Assembly (NCBI GenBank): GCA_900315585.1
Contig: OMZP01000010.1
Span: 1 to 55,286 of the forward strand
DNA from: an uncultured Eubacteriales bacterium
GTDB lineage: Bacteria > Bacillota > Clostridia > Christensenellales > Aristaeellaceae
Length of the DNA: 55,286 bases
Direction: 5' to 3'
Position numbers and translations under genes: made by a program. A model generated the notes under the pieces. It was not told the DNA's origin and ran no database searches. It was given only the letters and a program-made list of their open reading frames with translations. This document shows positions 43,321 to 51,693 of the stretch, one piece after another (within the stretch, counting starts at the first letter, position 1; every line of letters starts with the position of its first letter).

Positions 43321-44640
43321 TCAAACGTCCGGCCCGTCCTTGATGCCCCGCGTCTTTCGCAGCGCGCGGATCTCACGCTCAAAGCCCTGCTCCGAGGGCC
43401 TGTAGTACGGCATGCCCCGGGCCTCCGTCGGCGCGTACTGCTGAGGCACGTAGTGGCCGGGAAAGTCGTGGGGATAGAGGTAGCCCTCGCCGTGGCCCAG
43501 CGCGGAGGCGCCCTTGTAGTGGGTGTCCCGAAGATGCACCGGCACGGGCTCGTAGCCGCCCCGCTCCGCGTCGGCCATGGCGGCCTCGACGGCGGAGGAC
43601 ACGGCGTTGCTCTTCGGGCTCTCGCACACGGCGATGATCGCCTGGGCGATGGGCAGCTTGGCCTCCGGCATGCCGATGTGCTCCAGGGCGTCCATGGCCG
43701 CCACGGCCTGCAGCATCGCCATGGGGTTCGCCAGGCCCACGTCCTCGCTGGCGTGGGCGATCACCCGCCGCACGACGATCCGCGGGTCCACCCCGGCGCG
43801 GTTCATCCGGGCGAACCAGGCCAGGGCCGCGTCGCTGTCGGAGCCCCTAAGGCTCTTGCAAAAGGCACTGAGCATGTCGTAGAACAGCGATTCGTCCATC
43901 TGCATCACCCGGCTCTGGATGGACTCCTCTGCCACGGCCAGGGTCACGTGGAGGCTGCCGTCCGCCTCCATGGGCGTGGTGAGCACCGCCAGCTCCAGCG
44001 CGTTCAGGGCGCTTCGGGCGTCGCCGTTGGCCACGGACACGATGTGCCGGAGCGCGTCTTCGTCCACCCGCACGTCCTGCGCGCCGTAGCCCCGCTCATG
44101 ATCCTTGATCGCTGCGTTCAGCGCCGCGGTCACGTCAGAATCGGACAGCTTTTCAAAGTGGAACAGGCGGCAGCGGCTGACGATGGCGGGGGTCATGGCG
44201 ATCATCGGGTTCTCCGTGGTGGAGCCGATGAAGCGGATCACGCCCCGCTCGATGGCCGGGAGGATGGAGTCGGACTGTGCCTTGGACCACCGGTGGCACT
44301 CGTCCAGCAGCAGATAGGTGCTCTGGCCGTAGAGCTTCAGCCGCTCCTCCGCCTCCTTCAGCACCTCCCGCACGTCCCCCACGCCGCTGGTGACGGCGTT
44401 CAGCTTGACGAAGGCGGCGCGGGTGGTCTCGGCGATGATGGAGGCCAGGGTGGTCTTGCCACAGCCGGGCGGGCCCCAGAAGATGGAGCTGGTGAGCCGG
44501 TCGGCCTCGATGGCCCGCCGGAGCAGCTTGCCGGGGCCGACGATGTGGCTCTGGCCCACGAACTCATCCAGGCTTCGCGGGCGCATCCGGTCGGCCAGCG
44601 GGGCCTGGGTACGGGCGGCGGCGGTAAACAGATCGTCCAT
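43321..44640 (-). CDS. rarA: Replication-associated recombination AAA ATPase RarA (MgsA)
   Basis: RarA (439 residues) acts at stalled replication forks. It opens with PLADRMRPRSLDEFVGQSH, has Walker A WGPPGCGKTT (55-64), Walker B LLLDECHR and sensor 1 GSTTENP, and the C-terminal tetramerisation region with YKYPHDF-like LYPHDFPGHYVPQQY. The ATG at 44640 has GGAGGA upstream; the longer frame to 44706 runs through the rpsT terminator and is rejected. Confidence 0.95.
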   Translation of the reverse strand: MDDLFTAAARTQAPLADRMRPRSLDEFVGQSHIVGPGKLLRRAIEADRLTSSIFWGPPGCGKTTLASIIAETTRAAFVKLNAVTSGVGDVREVLKEAEERLKLYGQSTYLLLDECHRWSKAQSDSILPAIERGVIRFIGSTTENPMIAMTPAIVSRCRLFHFEKLSDSDVTAALNAAIKDHERGYGAQDVRVDEDALRHIVSVANGDARSALNALELAVLTTPMEADGSLHVTLAVAEESIQSRVMQMDESLFYDMLSAFCKSLRGSDSDAALAWFARMNRAGVDPRIVVRRVIAHASEDVGLANPMAMLQAVAAMDALEHIGMPEAKLPIAQAIIAVCESPKSNAVSSAVEAAMADAERGGYEPVPVHLRDTHYKGASALGHGEGYLYPHDFPGHYVPQQYAPTEARGMPYYRPSEQGFEREIRALRKTRGIKDGPDV

Positions 44641-44665
44641 GGCTTCCTCCAAATCCGTATACGCG

Positions 44666-44695
44666 AAAAGGGAACGTCCACGAACGTTCCCTTTT
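44666..44695 (-). terminator. Terminator of rpsT
   Basis: AAAAGGGAACGT and ACGTTCCCTTTT form a perfect 12-bp stem with a 6-base loop, ending in T4 on the minus strand, 20 bp after the rpsT stop. Confidence 0.92.
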
Positions 44696-44715
44696 CCTTT
44701 GTGCATTCAGTGACC

Positions 44716-44976
44716 TTAGGCCTGAGCCTTGGCAAGGCGCTTGGCCAGGCGAGCCTTTTTACGGTTCGCAGCGTTCTTATGGATAACGCCCTTTGCGGCA
44801 GCCTTGTCAACCGCGCCCTGAGTCGCGCTGAGCAGCTTGACATCGGCCTCGTTCGCGGAAACGGCGGTTTCAAACTTCTTGATCTGGGTCTTCATCGCAG
44901 ACTTGATCATCCGGTTGCGCAGGTTCTTCTTCTCGGTCACCTTCACGCGCTTGATGGCAGACTTGATATTCGGCAA
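44716..44976 (-). CDS. rpsT: 30S ribosomal protein S20
   Basis: S20 (86 residues) is a basic, helical 16S rRNA-binding protein. It opens [20 protein letters not shown] and contains [27 protein letters not shown], both typical. GGGAGGTG lies before the ATG. It has its own promoter and terminator and lies opposite gpr, as S20 and gpr often do in Firmicutes. Confidence 0.97.
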   Translation of the reverse strand: MPNIKSAIKRVKVTEKKNLRNRMIKSAMKTQIKKFETAVSANEADVKLLSATQGAVDKAAAKGVIHKNAANRKKARLAKRLAKAQA

Positions 44977-45011
44977 ATTCTTTCACCTCCCTACGCAAAT
45001 TCGCAACAGCT

Positions 45012-45040
45012 ATTATAACACCATCCCGCCCAAAAAGCAA
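45012..45040 (-). promoter_or_regulatory. Promoter of rpsT
   Basis: TTGCTT (45040-45035), 17 bp, TATAAT (45017-45012) on the minus strand. Confidence 0.8.
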
Positions 45041-45113
45041 GCCGTCAAACACATTTTAATGGAAAAGTTGGGTAAACTAATGCGTAAAATCGCTGAAATG
45101 AGGGACAAAACGC

Positions 45114-46040
45114 ATGATTTCGACCCGAACGGACCTGGCCATGGAGGCCTTTGAGGGCGCGGAGGGCGGCGCGCTGCCCGGCGTGCAGGTGAGCCGCTGG
45201 GAGGAGGGCGGCGTGGCGGTGACGGAGGTCCTGGTCACGGACAACGAGGCCGCGCGGGCCCTGGGCAAGCCCAAGGGCAGCTACCTGACCCTGGAATCCC
45301 CTCTATTAAAGGAAAGGGACCCGGACGCGCGGCTGGCGGTGTCGGCCCTGCTGGCGGAGGAGCTGGCGCGGCTCATCCCAAGGGGCGAAGACGCCTCCCC
45401 CGTGCTGGTGGTGGGTCTGGGCAACCGGAGCATCACGCCGGATTCCCTGGGCCCCGCCGTGGCGGACAAGACGCTGGTGACGCGGCACATGCTGACATCC
45501 ACCTACGCCCATACAAATATGAAGAGCGTCTGCGCCATCGCCCCGGGCGTGCTGGGCGTGACGGGGGTGGAGACCATGGAGCTGGTGGAGGCGCTGGTGA
45601 AGGCCATCGAGCCCCGGGCGATCCTCTGCGTGGACAGCCTCGCCGCCCGGGATTCCCGGCGCATCGGCGCCACCATCCAGCTGACGGACACCGGCATCCA
45701 TCCCGGCGCGGGCGTGGGCAACCACCGAAAGCCGCTGACGGAGCAGACGGTGGGTTGCCCGGTGATCTCGGTGGGGATGCCCACGGTGGTCTACGCCGCC
45801 ACTCTGGCCCGGGACGCCTTCGCCTGGCTGGACGCGCAGACCGGGGACGAGGCGGACCACGAGGCGGCGCTGGAGGACATGGAAAGGACGCTGCTTTCCG
45901 GGGAGCTGGGCGAGATGATCGTCACCCCCAGGGAGATCGACAGCATCGTGGAGGACGCGGCCGGGGTCATCGCCAGCGCCGTCAACCGGGCCCTGCAGCC
46001 TGCCCTCAGCGACGCGGAGATCGCCGCGATGATGGATTGA
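45114..46040 (+). CDS. gpr: Germination protease GPR (spore endopeptidase)
   Basis: GPR (308 residues) degrades the small acid-soluble proteins that coat spore DNA during germination. The start RTDLAMEAFE includes the propeptide that is removed for activation. VLVVGLGNRSITPDSLGPAVADKT and ICAIAPGVLGVTGVET-like segments hold the conserved aspartates of this protease type. The ATG follows GAGGGAC. The upstream 70 bp show no good housekeeping promoter, in keeping with control by a forespore sigma factor, whose gene (sigG) lies 2 kb downstream. Confidence 0.95.
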   Translation: MISTRTDLAMEAFEGAEGGALPGVQVSRWEEGGVAVTEVLVTDNEAARALGKPKGSYLTLESPLLKERDPDARLAVSALLAEELARLIPRGEDASPVLVVGLGNRSITPDSLGPAVADKTLVTRHMLTSTYAHTNMKSVCAIAPGVLGVTGVETMELVEALVKAIEPRAILCVDSLAARDSRRIGATIQLTDTGIHPGAGVGNHRKPLTEQTVGCPVISVGMPTVVYAATLARDAFAWLDAQTGDEADHEAALEDMERTLLSGELGEMIVTPREIDSIVEDAAGVIASAVNRALQPALSDAEIAAMMD

Positions 46041-46053
46041 CCTTTGTCTGATA

Positions 46054-46083
46054 TTGACATCTGCTCATATTGTCTAGTATTAT
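46054..46083 (+). promoter_or_regulatory. Promoter just after gpr
   Basis: TTGACA (46054-46059), 18 bp, TATTAT (46078-46083). It would read through the candidate small RNA toward the DUF1846 gene. Confidence 0.55.
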
Positions 46084-46159
46084 TATCATATATCTGCGAA
46101 TTGCCATTCTCTTTTTACTCTTCGTTCATACTCTGTTCACATACCAATTCTATAATAAT

Positions 46160-46263
46160 GGTGTCGGCAGGGATTGCCGATGGAAAAGGACACCCAACCT
46201 TCTTCTTCCCCCCTTAGCGCGGCAAGAGCCCTTGAGCAAGGCTTGAACCGCGCTAAACTTTTT
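46160..46263 (+). ncRNA. Candidate small RNA of about 100 nt with C-rich loop
   Basis: TATAAT at 46151-46156 (weak -35) is followed by a stem GGTGTC (46160-46165)/GACACC (46189-46194) enclosing GGCA-gggat-TGCC. An unpaired CCTTCTTCTTCCCCCC stretch (46198-46213) is followed by a terminator: TTAGCGCGG (46214-46222)/CCGCGCTAA (46248-46256), with an inner stem and T5 at 46259-46263. No ORF is present. The C-rich single strand is complementary to G-rich ribosome-binding sites, as in RsaE/RoxS-type regulators. It could instead be an attenuator in the DUF1846 leader. Confidence 0.6.
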
Positions 46264-46319
46264 GCGTTCCAATGCCAATCAGATTTAATCCATTTGTAAT
46301 GACCCGTTCGCCCGCGATT

Positions 46320-46328
46320 TGATATAAT
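46320..46328 (+). promoter_or_regulatory. Extended -10 promoter of the DUF1846 gene
   Basis: TGA precedes TATAAT (46323-46328), an extended -10, about 58 bp before the ATG. It lies beyond the small-RNA terminator, so the gene can be read independently. Confidence 0.55.
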
Positions 46329-46386
46329 ATATCCGTTGTTTTGTTTTCGGGCAGCGCCCATGAACCAAAGATCGGGAGGTACGGCC

Positions 46387-47871
46387 ATGAACAAGATCGG
46401 TTTCGACAGTCAGAAGTACATCCAGCTGCAATCCGCCCGGATCCGCGAGCGCATCGCGTCCTTCGGCGGCAAGCTCTATCTGGAATTTGGCGGCAAGCTG
46501 TTTGACGACTACCACGCCTCCCGCGTGCTGCCCGGGTTCGCGCCGGACAACAAGATCCGCATGCTGATGGAGCTGAAGGACCAGGCCGAGATCGTGATCG
46601 CCATCAACGCCAACGACATCGAGAAGAACAAGGTGCGCGGCGATTTGGGCATCACCTACGATTCCGACGTGATCCGCCTGGTGGACGTGTTCCGGGAGTT
46701 CGGGCTCTACGTGGGCGCCATCGCCATCACCCAGTACACCGGCCAGTCCGCAGCGGATCTGTTCATGAACCGCGTGGAGGCCATGGGGCTTCGGGTATAC
46801 AAACTGTACCGCATCCCGGACTATCCCTCCAACGTCTCCGGCATCGTCAGCGACGAGGGCTTCGGCAAAAACGAATACATCGAGACCAGCCGTTCCCTGG
46901 TGGTGGTCACCGCCCCCGGCCCCGGCAGCGGCAAGATGGCCACCTGCCTGAGCCAGCTGTACCACGAGCACAAGCGGGGCGTGAAGGCCGGTTACGCCAA
47001 GTTTGAGACCTTCCCCATCTGGAACCTGCCGCTGAAGCACCCGGTGAACCTGGCCTACGAGGCCGCCACCGCGGACCTGAACGACGTGAACATGATCGAC
47101 CCCTTCCACCTGGAGGCCTACGGCGAGACCACCGTGAACTACAACCGGGACATCGAGATCTTCCCGGTGCTCCAGGCGATCTTCACCCGCATCTACGGCG
47201 AGTGCCCCTACAAGAGCCCCACGGACATGGGCGTGAACATGGCGGGCAAGAGCATCGTGGACGATGCGGTGTGCCGCGAGGCCTCCTGCCAGGAGATCAT
47301 CCGCCGCTACTACCGCACCGCCTGCGCCGTGAAGCAGGGCCGCGCCATGCCGGAGGAGGTCCACAAGCTGGAGCTGCTGATGCGCACGCTGAGCCTGGAC
47401 TTTGACCGCCGCAGCACCGTCGGACCCGCCCTGCGCATCGCCAGCGAGACCGGCGAGCCCGCCGTGGCCATCGAGCTGAACGACGGGCGAATCATCACCG
47501 GCAAGACCACCAACCTGCTGGGGGCTGCGGCGGCGGCGCTTCTGAACGCGCTGAAGGAGCTGGCGGGCATCCCGGACGAGATCAAGCTCATCTCCCCCAC
47601 GGTCATCGAGCCAATCCAGCATCTGAAGGTGGCCCACATGGGCAACCGCAACCCCCGCCTGCACACCGATGAGATCCTGATCGCGCTGACCATCTGCGCG
47701 GTGACCGACGACAACGCCGAGCGCGCCATGGAGCAGCTGGAGAATCTGAAGGGCTGCGAGGCCCACTCCTCCGTCATCCTCTCCCAGGTGGACGAGGGCA
47801 TGCTCAACAAACTGGGCATCAACCTGACCTGCGAGCCGGTGTATCAGACCAATAAGCTGTACCACAAGTGA
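46387..47871 (+). CDS. DUF1846 family protein
   Basis: This 494-residue protein is full length for the DUF1846 family found in many anaerobes. It opens MNKIGFDSQKYIQLQSARIR and contains KLYLEFGGKLFDDYHASRVLPGF, the nucleotide-binding-like VVTAPGPGSGKMATCLSQLYHE (P-loop-like GPGSGK near 180) and HLKVAHMGNRNPRLHTDE near the end. The function is unknown; a NTP-using enzyme is suggested by the loop. The ATG has GGGAGG upstream. It stands alone between the candidate small RNA and sigG. Confidence 0.93.
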   Translation: MNKIGFDSQKYIQLQSARIRERIASFGGKLYLEFGGKLFDDYHASRVLPGFAPDNKIRMLMELKDQAEIVIAINANDIEKNKVRGDLGITYDSDVIRLVDVFREFGLYVGAIAITQYTGQSAADLFMNRVEAMGLRVYKLYRIPDYPSNVSGIVSDEGFGKNEYIETSRSLVVVTAPGPGSGKMATCLSQLYHEHKRGVKAGYAKFETFPIWNLPLKHPVNLAYEAATADLNDVNMIDPFHLEAYGETTVNYNRDIEIFPVLQAIFTRIYGECPYKSPTDMGVNMAGKSIVDDAVCREASCQEIIRRYYRTACAVKQGRAMPEEVHKLELLMRTLSLDFDRRSTVGPALRIASETGEPAVAIELNDGRIITGKTTNLLGAAAAALLNALKELAGIPDEIKLISPTVIEPIQHLKVAHMGNRNPRLHTDEILIALTICAVTDDNAERAMEQLENLKGCEAHSSVILSQVDEGMLNKLGINLTCEPVYQTNKLYHK

Positions 47872-48059
47872 GTGAGGCGTCCAGAATGCTGTAAAGTCAT
47901 GGGTATATCCATGGTTCCTGAACCAACGAAATCCCATATCCTTTGCGCTTTGGGATTACGATTCATCCCCAGTGCTTCTTGAACTCCGCGTCAGCCCGCA
48001 CTCCTCCCTGAATACAATTCCTCCACATCGGCAATACTGCCCTTGTGGAGGGTGTTTTT

Positions 48060-48833
48060 ATGGCTGGAAACAAGGTGGAAATCTGCGGGGTGGACACGTC
48101 GGCGCTGCCGACGCTGAGCCACGAGCGCATGCGGGCGCTGCTGGAGCGCGCCCAGGGCGGCGACGACGAGGCCCGACGGGAGCTGATCCAGGGAAACCTG
48201 CGGCTGGTGCTCAGCGTGATCCAGCGTTTTCACAACCGGGGCGAAAACATGGACGACCTGTTCCAGGTTGGCTGCATCGGTCTGATGAAGGGGCTGGACA
48301 ACTTCGATCTGAGCCTGAACGTGCGGCTGAGCACCTACTGCGTGCCGATGATCATCGGGGAGATTCGCCGCTACCTCCGGGACAACAACGCCATCCGGGT
48401 GTCCCGGTCCATGCGGGACACAGCCTACCGGGCCCTGCGCACCCGGGACGCGCTGGCCGGAGAATCCGGGCAGGAGCCCACCACGGCGCAGATCGCCGGG
48501 GCCATGGAGCTGCCGGAGGAGGAAGTGGTGCTGGCGCTGGAGGCCATCCAGGACCCGGTTTCGCTGTTCGACCCGGTGTACCAGAGCGGCGGCGATACGA
48601 TCTACGTGATGGACCAGGTGCAGGACAAGCGGGTATGCGAGGACGACTGGGTGCGCAGCCTGTCCATCGACCAGGCGCTTTCAAAGCTCCAGCAGCGGGA
48701 GCAGAACATCATCCGCCAACGCTATTTCCAGGGACGCACCCAGATGGAAGTGGCCCAGGAAATCGGCATTTCCCAGGCCCAGGTCTCCCGCCTTGAAAAG
48801 TCCGCGCTGCAGACCATGCGGCGGTATATTTGA
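48060..48833 (+). CDS. sigG: Forespore sigma factor SigG
   Basis: SigG (257 residues) directs late forespore transcription, including gpr and SASP genes. The start NKVEICGVDTS is a SigG hallmark. Region 2 has NLRLVLSVIQRFHNRGENMDDLFQVGCIGLMK, and the -10 helix STYCVPMIIGEIRRYLRDNN follows. Region 4 ends TQMEVAQEIGISQAQVSRLEKSAL. The ATG at 48060 has GGAGG upstream. In Bacillus sigG follows spoIIGA-sigE; here neither is adjacent. The 188-bp gap upstream holds no clear housekeeping promoter. Confidence 0.96.
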   Translation: MAGNKVEICGVDTSALPTLSHERMRALLERAQGGDDEARRELIQGNLRLVLSVIQRFHNRGENMDDLFQVGCIGLMKGLDNFDLSLNVRLSTYCVPMIIGEIRRYLRDNNAIRVSRSMRDTAYRALRTRDALAGESGQEPTTAQIAGAMELPEEEVVLALEAIQDPVSLFDPVYQSGGDTIYVMDQVQDKRVCEDDWVRSLSIDQALSKLQQREQNIIRQRYFQGRTQMEVAQEIGISQAQVSRLEKSALQTMRRYI

Positions 48834-48852
48834 ACTTGTGTCCGGCTGACAC

Positions 48853-48881
48853 TTGCGCTTTTGGCCCAAACCACGTATAAT
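48853..48881 (+). promoter_or_regulatory. Promoter of the NUDIX gene
   Basis: TTGCGC (48853-48858), 17 bp, TATAAT (48876-48881). Confidence 0.75.
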
Positions 48882-48924
48882 ATAGACAAATGTACTTTAA
48901 CCACGTGGAAGGGAATGAACGCCA

Positions 48925-49377
48925 TTGTCCGCGCGCAATTCAGCCAAGGCCATCGTGCTGCACGAAGGCAAGATACTGGTCAACCGCTGCGCCTCCCGCT
49001 TCGGGGACTACTATGCCCTGCCCGGCGGCGGCCAGCAGACCGGCGAGATGCTCAGCGAAACTGTGAAGCGGGAATTGCTGGAGGAGACGGGCTATTCCGT
49101 CACGCCCATGCGCCTCTCCGGCATCTACGAGCGCATCAGCGAGGGCCGCAGGGACGGCAACAGCCACAAGATCTACTTCATTTTCCTCTGCAAGCTGGAC
49201 GACGTGCCCCGCAAGGAGCCCACGGAGAAGGACCGCTTCCAGATCGGCAGCGAGTGGATCAGCCTGAAGGACGCCCACCGCAGCAACCTGTTTCCCCGGG
49301 CCATCCGGGACAACCTGTCCGGCCTCATCGGCCACGGCGAGACCATCTTCATCGGCTCGGAGAAGAACAACCGCTGA
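48925..49377 (+). CDS. NUDIX hydrolase
   Basis: This 150-residue pyrophosphohydrolase has the NUDIX box GGGQQTGE..REL LEETG (about residues 36-58; G x5 E x7 REL xEExG). It opens KAIVLHEGKILVNRC. The substrate cannot be told. The start is TTG at 48925, as no in-frame ATG precedes the domain; the GGAAGGGA upstream is rather far, so start confidence is moderate. It is convergent with the HAD gene 5 bp away. Confidence 0.88.
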   Translation: MSARNSAKAIVLHEGKILVNRCASRFGDYYALPGGGQQTGEMLSETVKRELLEETGYSVTPMRLSGIYERISEGRRDGNSHKIYFIFLCKLDDVPRKEPTEKDRFQIGSEWISLKDAHRSNLFPRAIRDNLSGLIGHGETIFIGSEKNNR

Positions 49378-49382
49378 GGCGG

Positions 49383-50036
49383 TCAATCAAACAGTTCAAT
49401 GTAATCCCGCACGTACACGTCCGCGAGGGCCATGATGGCCTCGCGGTCTTTTCTTTGGGTGTTCTCCTCGATGGCGCAGACCTGAAGCCCTGCCGCCTTG
49501 GCGGATTCCATGGCGTACAGGGCGTCCTCGAACACCCAGGTGCGGTCCGCCGATGCGCCCAGCCGCTCCAGAAGGGCTGTGAAATATTCCGGCTGGCGCT
49601 TCTGATAGGAGCATTCCCTGTTGTCCGTCACGAAATCGAAGTATTTCAGGATGCCCAGCCGACGCAGGCCGTCGCCCACGTATTCCCGGGGCGCGGCGGT
49701 GGCCACGCAGAGCCGGGCGCCGCCCGCCTTCAAGCGCCGCAGAAGCTCCGGCACAGCAGGGCACTTCAACTTCGCGTCGTACAGGTAGTGGCGGTGCATG
49801 TAGCCCTCCACCTCAGAGATGGCGTCATCGAGGTCCGTCACGCCCGTCTCCTCGCAGATTTGTGTCAGCAGCTTCCTTGAGGAGCTGTCGTACATGGATA
49901 CCAGCATCTCATTCGGCACCGGCATCTGGTGGGCCAGCAGGAACTCCAGCGTGGTGTAGCGCCAGTAGGGCATCGTGTCCATCAGCGTGCCGTCGTTGTC
50001 GAAGATGGCGGCATCGATCTTGAAATCAAAGCGCAT
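49383..50036 (-). CDS. HAD-family hydrolase (phosphatase/phosphoglucomutase-like)
   Basis: This 217-residue enzyme has motif I DAAIFDNDGTLMDT with the nucleophilic Asp pair, a helical cap (about 20-90), motif II LCVATAA and motif IV WVFEDALYAMESAKAAG. In motif I, FDNDGT in place of FDxDGT is normal. Substrate unknown. The ATG at 50036 has GAGG six bases ahead; the ATG at 50048 is part of that site. Three repeated dyads lie in its promoter region. Confidence 0.9.
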   Translation of the reverse strand: MRFDFKIDAAIFDNDGTLMDTMPYWRYTTLEFLLAHQMPVPNEMLVSMYDSSSRKLLTQICEETGVTDLDDAISEVEGYMHRHYLYDAKLKCPAVPELLRRLKAGGARLCVATAAPREYVGDGLRRLGILKYFDFVTDNRECSYQKRQPEYFTALLERLGASADRTWVFEDALYAMESAKAAGLQVCAIEENTQRKDREAIMALADVYVRDYIELFD

Positions 50037-50055
50037 GGTGTGCCTCATATCATGT

Positions 50056-50129
50056 AGACTTCGGTCTGTTATTACAGACTACAGTCTGTATATATCGACG
50101 TTGGTTTTGTTTATTTCAGACTATGGTCT
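50056..50129. promoter_or_regulatory. Three AGAC..GTCT dyads upstream of the HAD gene
   Basis: AGACTTCGGTCT (50056-50067), AGACTACAGTCT (50076-50087, extended to ACAGACT..AGTCTGT) and AGACTATGGTCT (50118-50129) share the pattern AGACTNNRGTCT. The first two are 20 bp apart and the third 42 bp further. Repeated operators of this kind suggest cooperative binding of one regulator. No such regulator is next door. Confidence 0.55.
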
Positions 50130-50130
50130 A

Positions 50131-51327
50131 TTATAATCCAAGCAAGGCCCTTGCGGTGTCCAGTATGACCGCGGGGCCGCCGCCCTGGGCGAAATCCGGG
50201 CGTCCACCGCCCTTGCCGCCCAGGGGCTTGGCCGCGCCGGACAGGAGCTGGCCCATGTTCAGGTCCACATCCTGGGAGCGGGCGAATACGAAGGTGGCCC
50301 TGTCCTCGTCCAGCCTGGCCCCCAGAAGCGCCACGATGCCGGGCCTTTTGATGAGCTTTGAGGCTGCCTCCTTCACCAGGTTGGCGTCGCCATCCAGCAG
50401 TCTTGCGATGACCTTCGCGCCACTTTCCAGGGTCGGCGCGGCGTCGATCTCCCCTTCCAGTTTGGCGATGGCCGCGTCCCGGCGCAGCTTGTTCAGCTCG
50501 TATTCGGCGGCTTTGAGGGCCTCCTGCAGGGCGGCGACGTGGGCGGACAGGTTCTCGGTGCCGGTGGACAGCAGGTTCGCGGCCTCGTGGGCCCGATCGA
50601 AGCAGGCGCGGTAGTCGTCATAGGCCCGCCGACCCGCCACGAAGGTCACCCGCATCTTGCCCCGCGCCGGAGCCACGCCCAGGATCTTCACCAGGCCGAT
50701 CTGCCCCGCGGTGGAGGGATGGGTGCCGCCGCAGGCCACCATCTCATCCTCGCCGATGGCCACGATCCGCACGTGCTCGGAGACAGTGGGCGGCTTGCGC
50801 AGGGGCAGGCCTTTCAGCTCCTCCGGCTCCGGGAACCAGCAGCGCACCGGCACGTCCCGCTGGATGCGCGTGTTCACGTCGTCCTCCACCCGGCGGATGT
50901 CCTCGGCGGAGATGCGGGTGACGCCCTCCGGCATGGCCACGTCGATGGTGGACACGTCATGGCTGATGTGCAGCCCGATGGTGACGCCGCCCAGCAGCCG
51001 CCACAGGGCGCTGGCGATCATGTGATCCCCGGCATGCTGCTGCATGTGGTCGAACCGGCGGGGCCAGTCGATCCGCCCCTGGACGCTCACGCCAACGGGC
51101 AGCGGACGATCCAGCGTGTGCCAGACCTCCCCCGTCTCGTCCACGTACACGTCCCGCACATTGGCCTCTCCCAGCGTGCCGGTATCGTAGGGTTGGCCGC
51201 CGGAGGTGGGATAGAAGGCGCTGCGGTCCAGGCGGACGTGATGCGCCCCGTCCTTCTCCACGCACGCCAGCACCGTGCCGTCAAATTCCGTCAGGTATGA
51301 ATCGTCGTAATACAGTCGTTCGGTCAT
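50131..51327 (-). CDS. Alanyl-tRNA editing protein, long AlaX form with DHHA1
   Basis: This 398-residue protein hydrolyses mischarged Ser- or Gly-tRNA(Ala) in trans. The editing domain has HxxxH at 94-98 (HMQQH) and CGGTH at 199-203, the zinc ligands. A coiled coil (about 225-275) precedes a DHHA1 domain with GGKGGGRPDFAQGGG near the end, as in AlaRS. The aminoacylation domain is absent, so this is not AlaRS. Starts at 51327 and 51333 are both possible; GGAG lies ten or four bases ahead. Its last bases touch one of the AGAC dyads. Confidence 0.92.
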   Translation of the reverse strand: MTERLYYDDSYLTEFDGTVLACVEKDGAHHVRLDRSAFYPTSGGQPYDTGTLGEANVRDVYVDETGEVWHTLDRPLPVGVSVQGRIDWPRRFDHMQQHAGDHMIASALWRLLGGVTIGLHISHDVSTIDVAMPEGVTRISAEDIRRVEDDVNTRIQRDVPVRCWFPEPEELKGLPLRKPPTVSEHVRIVAIGEDEMVACGGTHPSTAGQIGLVKILGVAPARGKMRVTFVAGRRAYDDYRACFDRAHEAANLLSTGTENLSAHVAALQEALKAAEYELNKLRRDAAIAKLEGEIDAAPTLESGAKVIARLLDGDANLVKEAASKLIKRPGIVALLGARLDEDRATFVFARSQDVDLNMGQLLSGAAKPLGGKGGGRPDFAQGGGPAVILDTARALLGL

Positions 51328-51389
51328 GTTCATCACGCTCCGGGCACTATGATAGCGGAAAAGATGACAACTTGCAAGCATAAAACGTC

Positions 51390-51535
51390 ACCCGGCAGGG
51401 CCGGGACCCAATCGCTGCCGCGAGGAATCGCGCAATGTACGGTCAAAACGGGCGGGTGGCGCACCCGGCAGGGCCGGGTTCCAATCGCTGCCGCGAGGAA
51501 TCGCGCATGTATGACTCATCCGGGCGGGCGGCGCA
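51390..51535. repeat. Two 73-bp direct repeats
   Basis: Units at 51390-51462 and 51463-51535 share ACCCGGCAGGGCCGGG, AATCGCTGCCGCGAGGAATC and GGGCGGGYGGCGCA with small changes. Each contains hairpins (CCCGGCagGGCCGGG, CGCGAggaaTCGCG). There is no CRISPR-like spacer structure. Confidence 0.75.
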
Positions 51536-51639
51536 ACGCCGCCCCTACAACCGCGCAGCAGCCGTCATTCACCATCAAAGAAATCCGTCAGGATTTCTAC
51601 CGTCATTCCTCACTCCTCACTCCTCATTCCACGCTCCTA
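51521..51639. repeat. Repeat module: GC palindrome, AAATCC hairpin, heptamers
   Basis: GGGCGGCGcaaCGCCGCCC (51525-51543), hairpin GAAATCC-gtca-GGATTTC (51580-51597) and an ATTCCTC/ACTCCTC heptamer tract (51605-51639) occur in the same order as in the module at 17575-17733. No gene is present. Confidence 0.75.
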
Positions 51640-51658
51640 TTAAGTTTCCGCGCCCATA

Positions 51659-51687
51659 TTGACTTTCCAAGCTTGACAGGCTATAAT
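51659..51687 (+). promoter_or_regulatory. Promoter of hisS-aspS
   Basis: TTGACT (51659-51664), 17 bp, TATAAT (51682-51687); it feeds the T-box leader. Confidence 0.85.
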
Positions 51688-51693
51688 CGGTGT

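Noticed and set aside
46285..47937. 550-codon minus-strand frame opposite the DUF1846 gene
   Set aside because: Shadow frame; the plus-strand gene has the ribosome-binding site, promoter and conserved motifs.
51390..51535. CRISPR or integron attC-like array
   Set aside because: Only two adjacent imperfect 73-bp units with no spacers or cassettes.
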